Origin: Enoplolaimus lenunculus
Taxonomy: Eukaryota; Nematoda; Enoplea; Enoplida; Thoracostomopsidae
Direction: 5' to 3'
Assembly (NCBI GenBank): GCA_030248215.1
Contig: JASANG010001782.1
Location: forward strand, 62,001-126,000
Length of the DNA stretch: 64,000 bases
The position numbers were made by a program, and so were the translations under genes. Of this stretch, positions 43,754-55,938 are shown one piece after another. Position 1 is the first letter of the stretch, and each line of letters starts with the position of its first letter. Under the pieces are notes generated by a model. It was not told where the DNA came from. It searched no databases and saw nothing but the letters and a program-made list of their open reading frames with translations.

Positions 43754-45598
43754 ATGTTTGTTTTCACAATTTTGATGCTCAGTAACATCGGATTGCATCT
43801 TTGTGCCGCTGAAATTAGCACATTGACAGCAAACCGCCTCAACGATAGGCCAGTATCCGGTTCTGAGTTTAAACCTGAGCAGTCAGCAATCGCAAACGAA
43901 AGACTTTGGGCATGGGTTGACGTTGCTGTCGGCCATATCCGCCATATTGACTGTAGCTACGCGTATTTCGCGGATCCAGCTCAATGCGAACAATTAATTA
44001 ATGTGCAACAAAACGATATGCAACTTTATTTAGCAACAACACCGAACGATGACACAATCAAGCTGCAAGCAGCATTACCAGGTATAATACAATGAAGACA
44101 TTATTTTACAATAAAGTGGTGGATTCAGAATATTTTGTAATTTTATTTATCGCACACCATCTCGGCATTTGTCTACAAAACTCATTACTGGTAACAATTT
44201 GCCAGTCCTGGCCGTAGTAAGCAACCGGCACCGCCAGTTGGACGGCATAGCCGGCCGCTAACATGTTTTTGATAGCAAATATTTTTAGTATATGCAATAA
44301 ACTTCTCAGTGTCATGAAATGGTCTTTTATCAAAATTTCCCACATGGCAGTATTTCATGCACTAGTCAAAAATACTCTTAGCGCCTTTCTAGACGCTGAA
44401 TTGTACAACGCAGGAACGCATGACGCCGTTGTTATTGTGGATCCATTTCCGTCTGCATCGTTCGGTCATTTAGTTATTGCATTTTGGGTTGATCACATTT
44501 CATCGACCACGTGTGAATTGTACGGTGGAATATTTGTCGGTAATATTACGTTTATTAGCATGTACCAATCAGTCCCGTCGCCAATTCACCCTGTTACGGG
44601 GGCTAAACAGTTTTCAAGACCGACATACAAGGGTTTTCAGTGACTTACAAGCAAAGTTGATAATTTTGTATGGGTCAACATTTTTCGAATGGGGCTAAGA
44701 CGCCCCCCTTCCCTCTTGGCTATGGGTCCGATAACGATTTGTCGTAAGACTTTTGAAAACAAAATTAAAAAAATCTGCTAAAGTTGCTCGAAACCGTTTA
44801 AAATTCGTGGTGATTTTAAGAACGAAGTTTCAATTCTATACTTCATTAATACAGAAAATTCATATACCAGGCCAAAGGCGATAAAATATATTAAAATACA
44901 GATAATGCAATTATCGTAACCATTCATAAGTCTAAATCTAGGATACATCAATTAGTATTCGAGGGGACCATTGCATATATGTCGCCGGCTAATCTACTAT
45001 TCAGGCCAATTACCAATTGGTATACGCCAATCTGCTATTCGAAGCAAATACCAGTTTGGGCTAGGCCAAATAGCGATTGTGAGTTGTCGCAAAACAACAG
45101 TGACGTAAAAGACGAACGCTGATTGATTAACGGTATTGTGCCTTTCCAAATACTCACACCTGATTGGTCTATAAGTTCGATAGCAGTTCAGACCAGGCCA
45201 AACAGTTGCTATATAAAATAGCACATTGACCCAGACTAATTAGTAATTAGCCTGCATAGCAGATTGGCCTACGACATACAAAGACAAGCACTAAGCTGTT
45301 TAATCTTTATAGCTGAGTTTTTTTAGAAACTACAAACGATTGTTTAACGTTAATGGTTAAAAATCATTGCCGACCGCATTATCCAGGTGTACGCTCACGT
45401 CATCGCCGAAACAAACAAGTCGCACGGTGTGAAATTGACTTTTTGCCGCACTTGACATTAACAGGGCCAGAAGGTGAAGGGTGGTTAAATTTAGACCGTT
45501 TGACAACACGGCTTCACGAGGCCGTAGTCAAGGATGGACAGCGTTTGATAAATCCCCTTATGAAAGTCATCTCTTGGAAAATGAACTCGGGGTTGTAA
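43754..45598 (+). CDS. unrecognised secreted protein, three exons
   Basis: Exons 43,754-44,081, 44,351-44,539 and 45,387-45,598 join in phase 1 each time to give about 242 residues ending MNSGL and a stop. The N-terminus MFVFTILMLSNIGLHLCAA is a signal peptide, so the protein is exported. Distinct stretches are CSYAYFADPAQCEQL, DAVVIVDPFPSASFGHLVI, AFWVDHISSTTCELYGGIFV and VARCEIDFLPHLTL; five cysteines follow the signal peptide. I recognise no domain family. It lies 1.5 kb upstream of the pseudo-caspase gene on the same strand. An alternative splice within the last exon could in principle link the two, but no convincing phase-matched donor was found. Intron 2 holds two repeats. Confidence 0.7.
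44595..44735. mobile_element. GTAGCCAGCTC-family MITE, worn
   Basis: CTACAAGGG-type block, GACTTACAAGCAAAGTTGAT, then GGGGCTAAGACGCCCCCCTT and GGCTATGGGTCC, in family order. Confidence 0.5.
44981..45280. mobile_element. TIR element, GTCG-AGGCCAATCTGCTAT ends
   Basis: About 300 bp. The left side reads GTCGCCGGCTAATCTACTAT and the right side ATAGCAGATTGGCCTACGAC, its inverted form. Sub-motifs CAATTACCAATTGG, GCCAATCTGCTATTCG and TAATTAGTAATTAGCC repeat inside both arms. It sits in intron 2 of the secreted-protein gene. I see no other copy in this window. Confidence 0.6.
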
Positions 45599-45837
45599 AT
45601 TGTGCTGATATAACGTATGATCTTCAGTGTTTTTGACAGCAACTAAACATGTTGCTCTAGATTATAGATATAGATGTCTTCTAAACTCTGCAAAACTTCC
45701 TATTTAAAGGCGCGTTACCTCTTAGAAGGGAGTTTCATTATACTGCATTGACGGGTCAATCAATCTTATCTTAGTTTCTTACCGGCATATATACATACGT
45801 TGTGACTTACGTTCGTTTGTTCTTATTCAGTTATTGC

Positions 45838-46255
45838 CGCGGTTCTAACCGGAACAAGATTTTGTCGGAAGCGGAATCGGAATAAAATTTTTCTGTCGGA
45901 ACCGGAATAGGCATCGGAATCAAGTTTAAGTAATTCTTTTAAAAAGTTAAAGGTGTAACACTTTTAACTTTTGTTGCAGTATGCCTGTTTCTGTTACTGT
46001 TCGCAGTTTCAGTAAAAATTGTTTATATAGCTGACAAAATACACGTAGCAACTAGGAAAATTTACAACACACAGAATAATTGCAAATGAACGAAACAAAA
46101 CGAAACAAGCAAAATCTAAGTTTAATCATCTTAAAAACTCATAAACGAAAAATCAGAATTCCGGCATCGGAACAGCAGGCAGCCGAAATCGGAATCGGAA
46201 GTCAAATCTTGCCGTAATTTTAGCCGGAATCGGAATTCCGATGGAACCCTGGTGA
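45838..46255. repeat. CCGGAA-rich repeat related to the CAGGGTGCAACCGG family
   Basis: TTCTAACCGGAACAAGATT at the left and AATCGGAATTCCGATGGAAC at the right, with several CGGAATCGGAA units. A distant or composite member of the family at 30,745. Confidence 0.5.
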
Positions 46256-46873
46256 TTACTGTAGAATATACGTTTGGTTTATTGCATAATTTTCAGTGAA
46301 CAAACTTGATTTTAGGAGGGAGTGGAATTTCACGTAGACGTACGCTAAGTGGTCAGATACATTCTGCTGATAAACAGCTGCTTAAATGTACAGATCGAGT
46401 AAGTTGAAGCACTGTCTTTAGCAACTTTAAATTTTATCTGTTGTCTGTAGAGAGGGTTGTAGTCTCGTCTTCGACGAGCACAATTTTTCACGTAGGATTT
46501 TTTCCGAGTATCCGTGAAGGGTAAAATAACAGCGTCGAAGCTCATCCCCAAATCCAAGCAGGTTGTTTTTACGGTCGACAGACCTTTATTTTTTGCGTTA
46601 AATAAAAATAATAATTGAAATCGCACGGAGACAATGGACAGTCGCTGTTCTTTGACAACATCCTTCAGAAAGGCCCAATTCAGAGATCCGTGAGTAACAG
46701 TGGCGGACCCGGAAATTAAGATATAATAATGGTTAAAAGTCGCGAGCGAGAAACCGAACGTCAATATAGCGGTGAATCTTAATGCTGATTCTTGGCTTTG
46801 ATATCGTTGGGTGTGGTTAGGGTTGAGATAACCCATAGGATCCGTCGCTTTTGAATAATAGAATATATACTCC

Positions 46874-47000
46874 GGCCCATGTATAGAACTGGGCCGGAAC
46901 AGTAGTATATGCATATTCCTAAGACTAAACCTAAGCCTAAGCGTATGAATGAGCCTATTCCTTCGCCTAAGCAAAAAAAATAAGTCTAAAGTGAAAGAGA
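46874..47000. mobile_element. telomere-motif MITE, right end lost
   Basis: GGCCCATGTATAGAACTGGG, then GGAACAGTAGTATATGC and CTAAGCCTAAGCG units and AAATAAGTCTAAAGTG. A minus-strand open frame of 209 codons that ends in it is listed under rejected items. Confidence 0.6.
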
Positions 47001-47083
47001 ATTTAAACTGATATTCAAGGTAAAATATCTACTTTAAATTTACACAATTTAAATATAAGCATGTATTTTAAAATAATTTTTAG

Positions 47084-50000
47084 GTACCTGGATTCAAGCC
47101 ATGTCCTCGACAATTGAACGAAACTAATCTCACAAAATCTGTCTGCGCTGGAATCGAACGGAATGAATGCGAATCACGACTTATTGAAACTTTATCTTTA
47201 CGATGCCGACTGTTTGAAGTATTAAACAACATTTAGAATAGAGTTGATCATATTTAATAACGTATGCACGTGTAAAATTATGCTTAGATATGAAAAAATA
47301 TGCAATTTAACAAGCAATAAAACTAACGTATTTACACGTCTTTGGAGTCAAAAATTTATAACTTACAAGATTATCATGGCTCAAAAACGTAAGAATCCTG
47401 GCTCACGTTAATTATAACGGCCTGCTCGCTAAGCGTAAGGCTAAATTTGATTCTAAACACCTTAGAAACCAGCCAAAGGTAAGTATAGGCGCAATCGTAA
47501 GCCTGAGTCTACTTTAGCCCAAGCCAACCAGATTTCACAATCTCCAGCTTCGAAGAGTGCTGGCCGCTATAATCAGCATTAGCCGAAATCTTGACTACTT
47601 TCCTTGTAACGGTAAATTAATGTTAAAGTTTTGAACAAATCTCAAGTATTATTGTGATGGGTTGATAACTAAACTTTTCTATTCTATTGGAGTTCTCTGC
47701 GAAATCCGGACGCTTCAAGAATAGGCCCATGTATAGAACAGGGCCGGATCGTTTCCCGGACGGGCCATAATAGAGTCAGTTTAAGCTTTAAACTAATTTT
47801 ATGCTTAGGCTTAGGCTTAGGCTTAGGATTAGGAATAGGCTCATCCATACGCTTAGGCTTAGGCTTAGGAATATGGTTATACTACCTCGCCCTGTTCTAT
47901 ACATGGGGCAAAGAATATATATATATAACCTTGCATTATCGCTTACACTTTTGGTACAAGAAAAACATTTAATTCAACGGATTTGCAGTACCGGATATAT
48001 ATCAGTAGCGAAGGTGGCAGAGCGTGGATTAAAAATAACAGTCCGTAACCGAATAACCGGGGGGTTCCCTCTGGATAAACCAAATAAATATCAGTCCGCC
48101 TTCTTATTCGTGTCACTACAGTAATGTATTAATATGTATATGTATATATACGTTTCAGAGTTGCGATCACGCTGTTCTACTGCAAGGTGGATGGTCAGAC
48201 TCGGCAGGATTTCAACGTGAAACCGGTCAACTAATTCTAACTCGACTATATAATGCATTGCGCGAAAACGGTTATCCAATCAATTCTATACGATCGTTTA
48301 TTGGCGATGGCCGGCAAATTACTGGAGGTAAACTTTAGTTTATAGGCTAAATTTGCACTATATCAAGCACCCTGCTTTAAACGGCTGTTTAGTTAAGAAA
48401 AGACTCAGTACGTTTTGCTATTTAATATCTATTTACTGTGTATGAAATGCTCAAATCCAAATGCATAACGATGGTTCATGTAAAGAACTGGGGCGGAAGT
48501 GTTTCTGTAGGATTACAACAATACAGTAAGCTTGAGCTTTAGACAATTTTTTTCATGCTTTAGGCTTTAGTCTTAAGTTTAAGCTCTATGCTTATTGCTT
48601 AGGATGATCTGTATACTAGTGTTATACAGATATGTTCTATACATTGATCATGACAGTTAAGTCGGTGCTTCTACTATTAGTTCACATTCCCCTCATGAAT
48701 ATTTTGATAGATTTTAAAAACAAAAATATAACAAAGAATCACGGATATGAAACGTTTTACCATCACCGCTCAACTATAACAGCTTATAACACTCGAACCC
48801 AAGAAACTACTCGCGGCTTGTTGAGATTTTGTAAGTCCTAAAACAAAACGTGTGGCGCATTCCCATTAAACCACTTTTAGAAATTTTAAATTTTGAAGTT
48901 AAAATATATAATTTGATGGTTTTTCAAATTTATCTTAAATTTAAATATTTTAGGTCAAACGCTGCCACATTTGTACCCTGCGCAATTTAAATCTGTGATC
49001 AGAGCACATTTTCGGTCGTTAGCGTTGCAGTCACGCTGTATCGATACGCTATTTGTTCATTGGAGTGGTCCAATGGCACAAAAATCTAAATTATTACTTT
49101 GGGATAACGATAACTCAGGAACAGTAAGGGTTTCCGCTATACACGCCGCAGGACGAGTCACCATGCGCCGGAACGCCACTGAGTAGAATTTTTTATTAAA
49201 ATTATACCAAATAGATTTCGCATATATTTTTGTTACCTACACATACTGGCACACGGCAGCGTGCGGCACAGTAAAGTATAGCCTAACATTTTATCTACTA
49301 AAAGTGATAACCTGAGCGGTACCGACACTAAACATTGGCGCTAGCATTTTGACAGGCCTGTAGCCAGCTCACCATGCTAGGTGGGCTGTAAATTTTTCAG
49401 GAGGAGCATTCTAGGGTTTTCAATGAGTTACAAGCAAGGTTAAAAATTCTCTAGGGGGGGCAAAATTTTTCCAGGGGGGCTGAGCCCCCAGCCCTTCTTT
49501 GGCTACGGTCCCGTATTTTGACATAAACCGCCTACTGAATGTTTAATAATAGTTACGTAACACAGACTTATACATTTTATTGTGTGTATATGCCCAGTAG
49601 GCTAAATAAGCCTATCTATCCTTGATACTCAAATTTGAGGCATTTATCAGTTAATATGTATAAGAATCAAAACCTCCTTTTGTGGTTTTTGTCCAGGTGC
49701 TAAAAGATCTTTTGTAGTTTCGAACATCAGAAAGTCAGGCATCGAAAGTTTCATTGAACGCAACTGCTGTTATTCAATTTTGAGGCTTTTATCATTGTAC
49801 ATGTAGTGAGTAGTTGCTTGATGTTTTTGACAATGACTGCAGCGAAGGACGCAGCCATGGAGATTTGGGAGTCAAAACCTTCTTTTGTGGTGCTTGTCCG
49901 GGGTTAAAAGATCTTTTTAGTTGCGAACACCTAAAAACACACATTAAAAGTTCATTGAACGCAACTGTTATTATACAATTTTCTGGTTATGGTTACGACT

Positions 50001-52597
50001 CTGTGTTATGCACTGGGACTAGAAAATTTTTAGGAGAAAAATACAAGGGTTTGTGGTTATATACAAGCGAACCAAGCATGAAACGTTTCTAGGATGACCG
50101 AATTTTTTAGTGGAGATGAAGCAAAAAATTGAAAACGTTTCTACTTTGGTAACCATTTATAACAGAAATAAGCTTGCAAAATATTACAAGATGGTTCACA
50201 AAGGCAAATGCCTTGAACTTTAACTACTAAAATTGGTTAATAATATACAAATCTAAATTATCGCAGTTTCTGCATTATAGGCCGACGATAGTGAACTGTA
50301 TTCGGCAAAAGAATTTTTGGAAGACATTGAACATAATCAAGCTAAACAGGTATAGAACTTCTTTGTGTTTTTGCTTAAGTTTGACCTATTTAAATTGTTT
50401 ATATAATGATTCAAATACTTGGTTCAAGAATGCCTAAATATGACATCCGAAATCTAATTGATTCCTACACCCTTGTTTTGATACTTTACCGTCAGTACGT
50501 TAAAGCAAACGCCATCAATTAAAAAACTAATCATGATTATAAAACAAATATAAGATTAACCCTAAACAACTGTATTGTGACATTAAAAACCAAAGCTAAC
50601 TATGCTGAACCATTAAGTGATTTGCTATACTCGCCGCGCGCCGTCGGCCGCTGCCGTGCGCAGCCAAATAGATTTCGTTTGCATTTTTGTTAGCAACGCG
50701 CGGTGAGTATGGAGCAACCCTTAATAGGCCACGTACAAAACCTATGTGTTTCAGCGATTTCACTATTGTTTGGTTGTTATTCATTGTTCATACAACTTGA
50801 TTTTCTACAGTTTGTTTTTGTTTCGAGTATTAACTTTTATTTTCACGGTTTCAGATCATTGTAGTCGTAGACGCGTCGTACTCAGGTCATTTTGTTCGAT
50901 TGTTAAATCGGCAAAATTCAGGCAAACATTCAAATTTAATGCTTATTACAAGCGGAAACGCATTAGAACCAGCAATTCGGTACGAGCTAACGATGAAATG
51001 GCTCTCCGGAGTCGACAAGAAACGTGATTGCATACTGAAGTCGTTTAAAGTAAGTTTATTTATGCTGACATTTTACCTCGTATTCTCAAATGTGTGTAGC
51101 AAATATTACCAGTTACAGATAGGCCTTGTAACATTCGAACCAGGGAATAGTGAGGTTTGAAATTCAGCACATTTATTGCTTTCGATTTTTTCTGCTACTG
51201 TGCCAATGTTGAGATTTGCCAATGCCGGCAGTTCGTTAGTTTGAAAACCTATTAATAACTAGTGATACGTGGTATATATATGCATTTGAGAATATGGGCC
51301 ATTAATTTCAAGAAAATACCTAAAAAAATTTCATTCGGCTTTCGGTACTTGGTTAGTTGTCTCCCTGAATTAGTATTACTTTAATAGGAAGCGAAAGTCC
51401 CCCCATGGTTCATATTAGTACATTATCTTAGGTTCAGGCTTAGGCTTAGGCTCAGGTTCTCATGTGTAGGGAAGAAACTTTATATGAAAGGTTCTTACGT
51501 ATGGGGAATAAAGTGTATGTTGGAGTAAAATAATTACCAAGCTTTCTGCAAGAAATATTTACTCTTTTATCTTAGATTTCATTTTAAAATGCAAATCGAA
51601 TCGCGATACTTTCGAATGAAACGAGTTTACAATCACCGGAACCGCTGGATACTTGAGTTCATATGAGTTCTCACGTGTTGTTAAGAGTTTGGGCCCATGT
51701 TACTTTTAGAGGCGTTCAGGTTTGTGGTGGGTCTATAAATAAGTATTGTTTCGATTATACATTACATTTTTTGCCTAGGCTTAGGCTTAGGCTTACGCTT
51801 AGAAACACTTTTTTGCAACGCTTAGGTTTAGGCTTAGGCTTAGGAATACGCTTAATCTATTGTTACGTCCCTTAAAGTAACATTGGCCAGAGTTTGTATT
51901 GCACTTAAGGACATATACGACATAATTGTGAGCGCACTAAAGCATATTTCAGTTACATTGAGCATAGTGTACTTTATGCGCGAAAAGGTTAATTATCTTA
52001 CGCGGTAATTTGCAATGAGCAACAAGTAAACAAAGTTACGTTTCGAAATTTCGAAGATAAGCACAATATATTTAAATGTTTCAGTGTTTTTTGCTTCAGT
52101 TCAAAAATGGGGCGCTCCAGCTTTAACAGATATTGAAGCGATCGTTGTTTCTTCTAAAACTACATGAACTCAAACATTATATGTCAATGCTAATATTTCA
52201 GGAAATTGCAATTCAACTTCAACATTCGCATGCGGCTCTTTTTGACGGGAGCAAAGGCTACCGGCATGTTTCCCTTGTCGGTGCACCGTGTGATATTCAT
52301 CCTCCATTCAGTGACTCTGAGCTTGAGCGACAATATTTCGGATGCCAACGCCTACCAATGACTGTTTGGTTTGGGAGCTCAACGCGAAGGCATAGGTCCA
52401 ACAGCGACGGCCATGATAGAAAAAGACTTAGCCGGACCGTTGCAAGGCGTGGCGATGCTTCACGTTCCTTGGCTGGAGATGCTGAACCTATCAGTGATAA
52501 CAGAGATTGTGGAAATAGTGCAGCAACAACCAAAAGGAATCATACTGAGCAGGTGAGAATTGTTTCAACTGAAACGGATTTCAAACAAAACGAATAA
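47084..52597 (+). CDS. caspase/legumain-fold (clan CD) protein lacking both catalytic residues
   Basis: Exons 47,084-47,218, 48,159-48,327, 48,954-49,123, 50,281-50,349, 50,855-51,049 and 52,202-52,597 join with consistent phases to about 377 residues. Strand 1 is HAVLLQGGWSDS, then a helix TRLYNALRENGYP. The His loop is IDTLFVHWSGPM where active relatives have FxYFSGHG; next is KLLLWDNDNSG. The Cys loop is IIVVVDASYSGHFV where relatives have D-x-CYSG, followed by NLMLITSGNALEPA. So His is Pro and Cys is Ser: the fold is kept, and protease activity is not expected. Cys pairs lie in the first exon (KPCPRQL, SVCAGIERNECESR). The first exon needs an upstream partner ending in phase 0, not found. 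The last exon becomes basic and low in complexity, and a second frame (52,371-52,556) is also open there, so the C-terminus is uncertain. Confidence 0.72.
47724..47909. mobile_element. telomere-motif MITE with target duplication
   Basis: 186 bp, ends GGCCCATGTATAGAACAGGG and CCTGTTCTATACATGGGGC, flanks CAAGAATA and AAAGAATA (7 of 8). It contains seven GCTTAGG/TTAGGC units, including four consecutive ones. It lies in intron 1 of the pseudo-caspase gene. Confidence 0.85.
47930..48121. mobile_element. CTGTAGTGACC-family MITE, right part
   Basis: ACCTTGCATTATCGCTTACAC, ATTTAATTCAACGGATTTGC and TCTTATTCGTGTCACTACAG are shared with 22,160-22,402. The left end is missing. Confidence 0.55.
48476..48625. 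mobile_element. telomere-motif MITE, worn
   Basis: TTCATGTAAAGAACTGGGGC at the left, then AGTAAGCTTGAGCTTTAGAC and several GCTTTAGG/GCTTAGG units. The right end is lost. Confidence 0.5.
49352..49513. mobile_element. GTAGCCAGCTC-family MITE
   Basis: AGGCCTGTAGCCAGCTCACC, TTTCAATGAGTTACAAGC, AAGGTTAAAAATTCTCTAGG, GGCTGAGCCCCCAGCCC and GGCTACGGTCCC. The clearest copy in the window; it lies in intron 3 of the pseudo-caspase gene. Confidence 0.7.
49670..49995. repeat. diverged tandem duplication, ~187-bp period
   Basis: AAAACCTCCTTTTGTGGTTT and, 190 bp on, AAAACCTTCTTTTGTGGTGC begin two related blocks that both continue with AAAAGATCTTTT, GCGAACA-type sequence and TTCATTGAACGCAACTG. The second copy happens to be open for 92 codons, which I regard as chance. 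Confidence 0.6.
51077..51300. mobile_element. GTATTCTCAAAT-family MITE
   Basis: Ends CCTCGTATTCTCAAATGTG and GCATTTGAGAATATGGGCC. It contains CATTCGAACCAGGGAATAG and AGTTTGAAAACCTATTAAT. In intron 5 of the pseudo-caspase gene. Confidence 0.7.
51692..51888. mobile_element. telomere-motif MITE with perfect 8-bp target duplication
   Basis: 197 bp, ends GGCCCATGTTACTTTTAGAG and CCTTAAAGTAACATTGGCC. AGAGTTTG lies on both sides (51,684-51,691 and 51,889-51,896). It contains GCTTAGGCTTAGGCTTACGC and a second TTAGGC run. Confidence 0.9.
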
Positions 52598-54104
52598 CGT
52601 TGAAAAATGGAGTTTTTGCGAAAACATTGCCTTGGTACTTAAGGATGTTTAAAATGTTTCAAAAAATTGAACATAGTGGTTTGTGGCTATTTATATTAAA
52701 ACGTAACAGTTCTGTTAAAAAATGTTCGCCCTTAGTAACCACATCTTCAGTTAGACATATAATCACGCAACGCGGCGTACGAGAAATCAAACATTTTGAG
52801 AAACGTTAACAATTCGAGTTATACTTCTTTGTAACCGAACAATTTCAAATTTTCAAAATAAAATTAATACATATGCTATTTTATCTAAAATTCCCGACAA
52901 TATATGCTACACTTACGGGATACTTGGAGGGCGGAGTAACTAAAACGCATCCAAATTTGGCCATATATCCTAAATATATTATGTCTATTAAATATGACAC
53001 TTTACAGGTACGTTCGTTAGAAAGCACAACAACATTGAATAATACGTGACCTTCAAAGTTTCGTTGAACGTAAATTGAAACAACAGTAACAGCAATATCA
53101 GCGTGAGCAACAAAACTTGCAAATGATAAACATTTAGCACTTTGAATTGAACTCGTGTTCACAAACAGCAAGATTGCTCCTATTGTGACTGTTTAAAACT
53201 CTGCATTTCGCACGTTGAAATTATTTGGGACAAAGAAATCAAAGCAACGTTGCAATAACGCGCATTATACAGACAACTGAACATCGAACTGCGTAAAATA
53301 ATAGATTAAGCAGTTGGCTGGCAGTTTATTGATAGACCAGCTTCTACGCGTGTGAAACCAAATATTTGCTGAATACTGTAATGATTATTTTAGTTTGACG
53401 ATGCTTTTGAACTGAAAATAAACTTTATTAGTACATTGTGTTAAAGAAATTTGCCGTCTGAGCTAGGAGCTTAGCAAAATTAAGTGCTTAGCATACAGTT
53501 TAATAAATTATTTGTAAATTGAAAATTTTTCATTTTATTTTCTTATATATGTATTGTAGTAATTGAAGGGAACTCTTGTCTGAGAGGAAAGCGAAGAAAA
53601 ATGTACCTTAGTATGGTGCTAAAATGGCAAAATTTCATTGTCAGAACTTTAACATCATTTTGAAAAAGCATCAGAAATTCGAAATTTAAACGTTATCCAA
53701 AAGATACAAACGAAACCACTCAAGGAAGTTTCAGCATTAATCCTATGCCAGAGTTGGGCTTTCGCATTCATATTGCAAACTGTTTAGCCAAGGTCAAATG
53801 GGCGGATACTATATTCGTTAACTTTTCAAATTTCGCTTTTATTAAATAATGCTTGGCTCTAACTTTTTTGGCTCTTATACGCTTACTCCTCATATTTAAT
53901 GCTCTTCCTGCCATACTCACACATGTATGACCTGTACTGGTTTAATTTGCATGTTGAAGTCCCATGTGTGGATTGGCGCATTAATAACGCTATTAACGGC
54001 TCTAGTTTGGTGAGATCCATCATATGGGACTTTGGCCTATTGATCGAACAGATTTTCATTATGTTCAAAGGTCAAGTCATGGGAAAAGTATAAACTTTAA
54101 ATAT

Positions 54105-54375
54105 TTAACACCTTCTCACATTGAGTTGCCTATAGGCAACTCAGCGCAGTGTATATACGTTAAATAATATATATCGCACCGTGTTTAACAATTGCGACAC
54201 GTACACATAGTATTAAATCACCACAAGACGTGAGAGTCCCCTCGGTCTCGAGCGTCAAGCTCCTATAGCTGAGTGGTTATGGTATACGCCTCCCACTCCA
54301 GTCACTGGAGTTCGAATCTTAGCATAAAAGTAGGTCTCAGGGGAAATAGAAAATATTCATGTGAAAAAGGGTTAA
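54105..54375. mobile_element. TIR element with tRNA-like core, full length, plus orientation
   Basis: 271 bp. Ends TTAACACCTTCTCACATTGA and TGTGAAAAAGGGTTAA. On the plus strand the core reads CTATAGCTGAGTGGTTATGG (A-box-like) at 54,262 and ACTGGAGTTCGAATCTTAGC (B-box-like) at 54,305. TATAGGCAACTCAGCGCAGT near the left end is the inverse of the 17.1-kb copy. Confidence 0.8.
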
Positions 54376-55037
54376 AAATTTCTATATGCCGAAGTCTCAC
54401 ATACATGCCTTCAACAGCCCCACTTGTGAGACTTCGACATACCAAATATGCACTGTTTAAATATTGTGTTTTTCTGAAAACCGAAGTTCCATGTTTAAGA
54501 CCTGGCCTCAAAATTTGACACCAGTAGGCTTCAGTTACATCATGATCGTATCATCATTGCTACTAAGTCTTACGTTGTCATGCGCAGTTTAAAGTGTTGC
54601 CACCACTCCTCAGTAACTCAGAATGGCCGTCAGCATGGAGAGTGTTAAGGTTAACGCTTAGGCGTGGGTAAAGCATTATAGACCAACATTTTGCTGGTAG
54701 GCTTAAGTAATCCATTCTGAATCCTAAACCTGAGCCTGAAGCCTGTGTTTAGAAACAGTGCAAGAGCAAATTTTTTTGTTTCAAATGTTGCAACTAAAAG
54801 CCATATAAAGTATAACTGATACCTGTATTTGGAAATTAGGTTTAGAGCAATATAGGTGTATCTTTGTATCATTTTTTATAAAATAGTTGTATATGTTGAC
54901 AAACTTGAGCTTCGATGTGGAAACGTTGCAAGTAAGTACGTACAGTTGTCACTATAAATAATATATTCTAGTGAAAACGTTGCATGCCGAAGCAGTACCC
55001 ATTTTAACACAAAAAAGAGGTTGGGCGTGAAGTTTAT

Positions 55038-55113
55038 ACGATACCATGAAATTTAATCATTTGATTGGCCAGTATTACGATACCATGAAATTTAATCATT
55101 TGTTGGCCAGTAT
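55038..55113. repeat. 38-bp tandem duplication
   Basis: ACGATACCATGAAATTTAAT then CATTTG and GGCCAGTATT twice in a row, differing by a short indel. Confidence 0.8.
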
Positions 55114-55129
55114 TCGGATGACAATATGC

Positions 55130-55292
55130 GGACCTGTAGCCAGAAGGAGGGGGCAGTGTTCAGCTGTTTGAAAAAATATTGGCGCCCTCAGAATATTTTC
55201 AACCTTGCTTGTAAGTCATCGAAAACCCTTGTATATATGCCCATCCTGAAAAACATTTAACCCCTATGTCAAGATGACATGGCTACGGGCCT
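55130..55292. mobile_element. GTAGCCAGCTC-family MITE
   Basis: GGACCTGTAGCCAGAAGGAG at the left; CAACCTTGCTTGTAAGTCAT and ACATGGCTACGGGCC at the right. Confidence 0.6.
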
Positions 55293-55880
55293 GATAATAA
55301 TATCATTTCCTGCCTTCATTTTTTCTTCTGCGTTCAATTCTATTGTGTAATTTTACAGTGCATTGATGTTAGTCGCTAGTCGCTACCTATTTTATACTCA
55401 TTCGGTTAAAACAGTTAAAAAATTAACGTTTTTCTACGTTATCTGGCTTCAAGTTTTTTATAGAAATTTTAAAGGCGGTGAAGAATCACAAATTTTTACC
55501 CGCGCTTTGAAATTCTTCACCCGCGGGCACACCTGCATCAAAATATTCTTACCAATCCCGCGTTTACCCGCTGATAGCGTGCCGCTCTGATTTATATACA
55601 AGGGGAAAAGAAAGTTTTTTGAGCCTTCAGGGATAATCATTACTTTGAAGGGAGCAACAATAGTATAGAGCATTTGTGAGCCTGGCCTCGGCGTAAGAAT
55701 AATCCTCCCACCAATATTTCTTATAGAAATGCACAAATATTATCAGGGTCTTTGAAAAGTAACCAAACGAATGAATTTGCGGATCACCTTACAAAATCAC
55801 AAAGCAAAATATTTTATTTTCGACAAATAAACATACATGTATATCGGATTTCGGACTGGCGTTTTTGCCAGAAATACATG

Positions 55881-55882
<2 letters not shown>

Positions 55883-55921
<39 letters not shown>

Positions 55922-55938
55922 TATTATTATTATTATTA
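55883..55938. repeat. ATT trinucleotide microsatellite
   Basis: About 18 ATT units with one ACT interruption. Confidence 0.95.

Noticed and set aside
46345-46974. 209-codon minus-strand open frame
   Set aside because: It begins inside a telomere-motif MITE and crosses a CAGTGGCGGACCC repeat end. No family or splice support.
49814-50092. 92-codon plus-strand frame as an exon of the pseudo-caspase gene
   Set aside because: It overlaps one copy of a tandem duplication whose other copy is closed, and the 49,123 to 50,281 junction is in phase without it.
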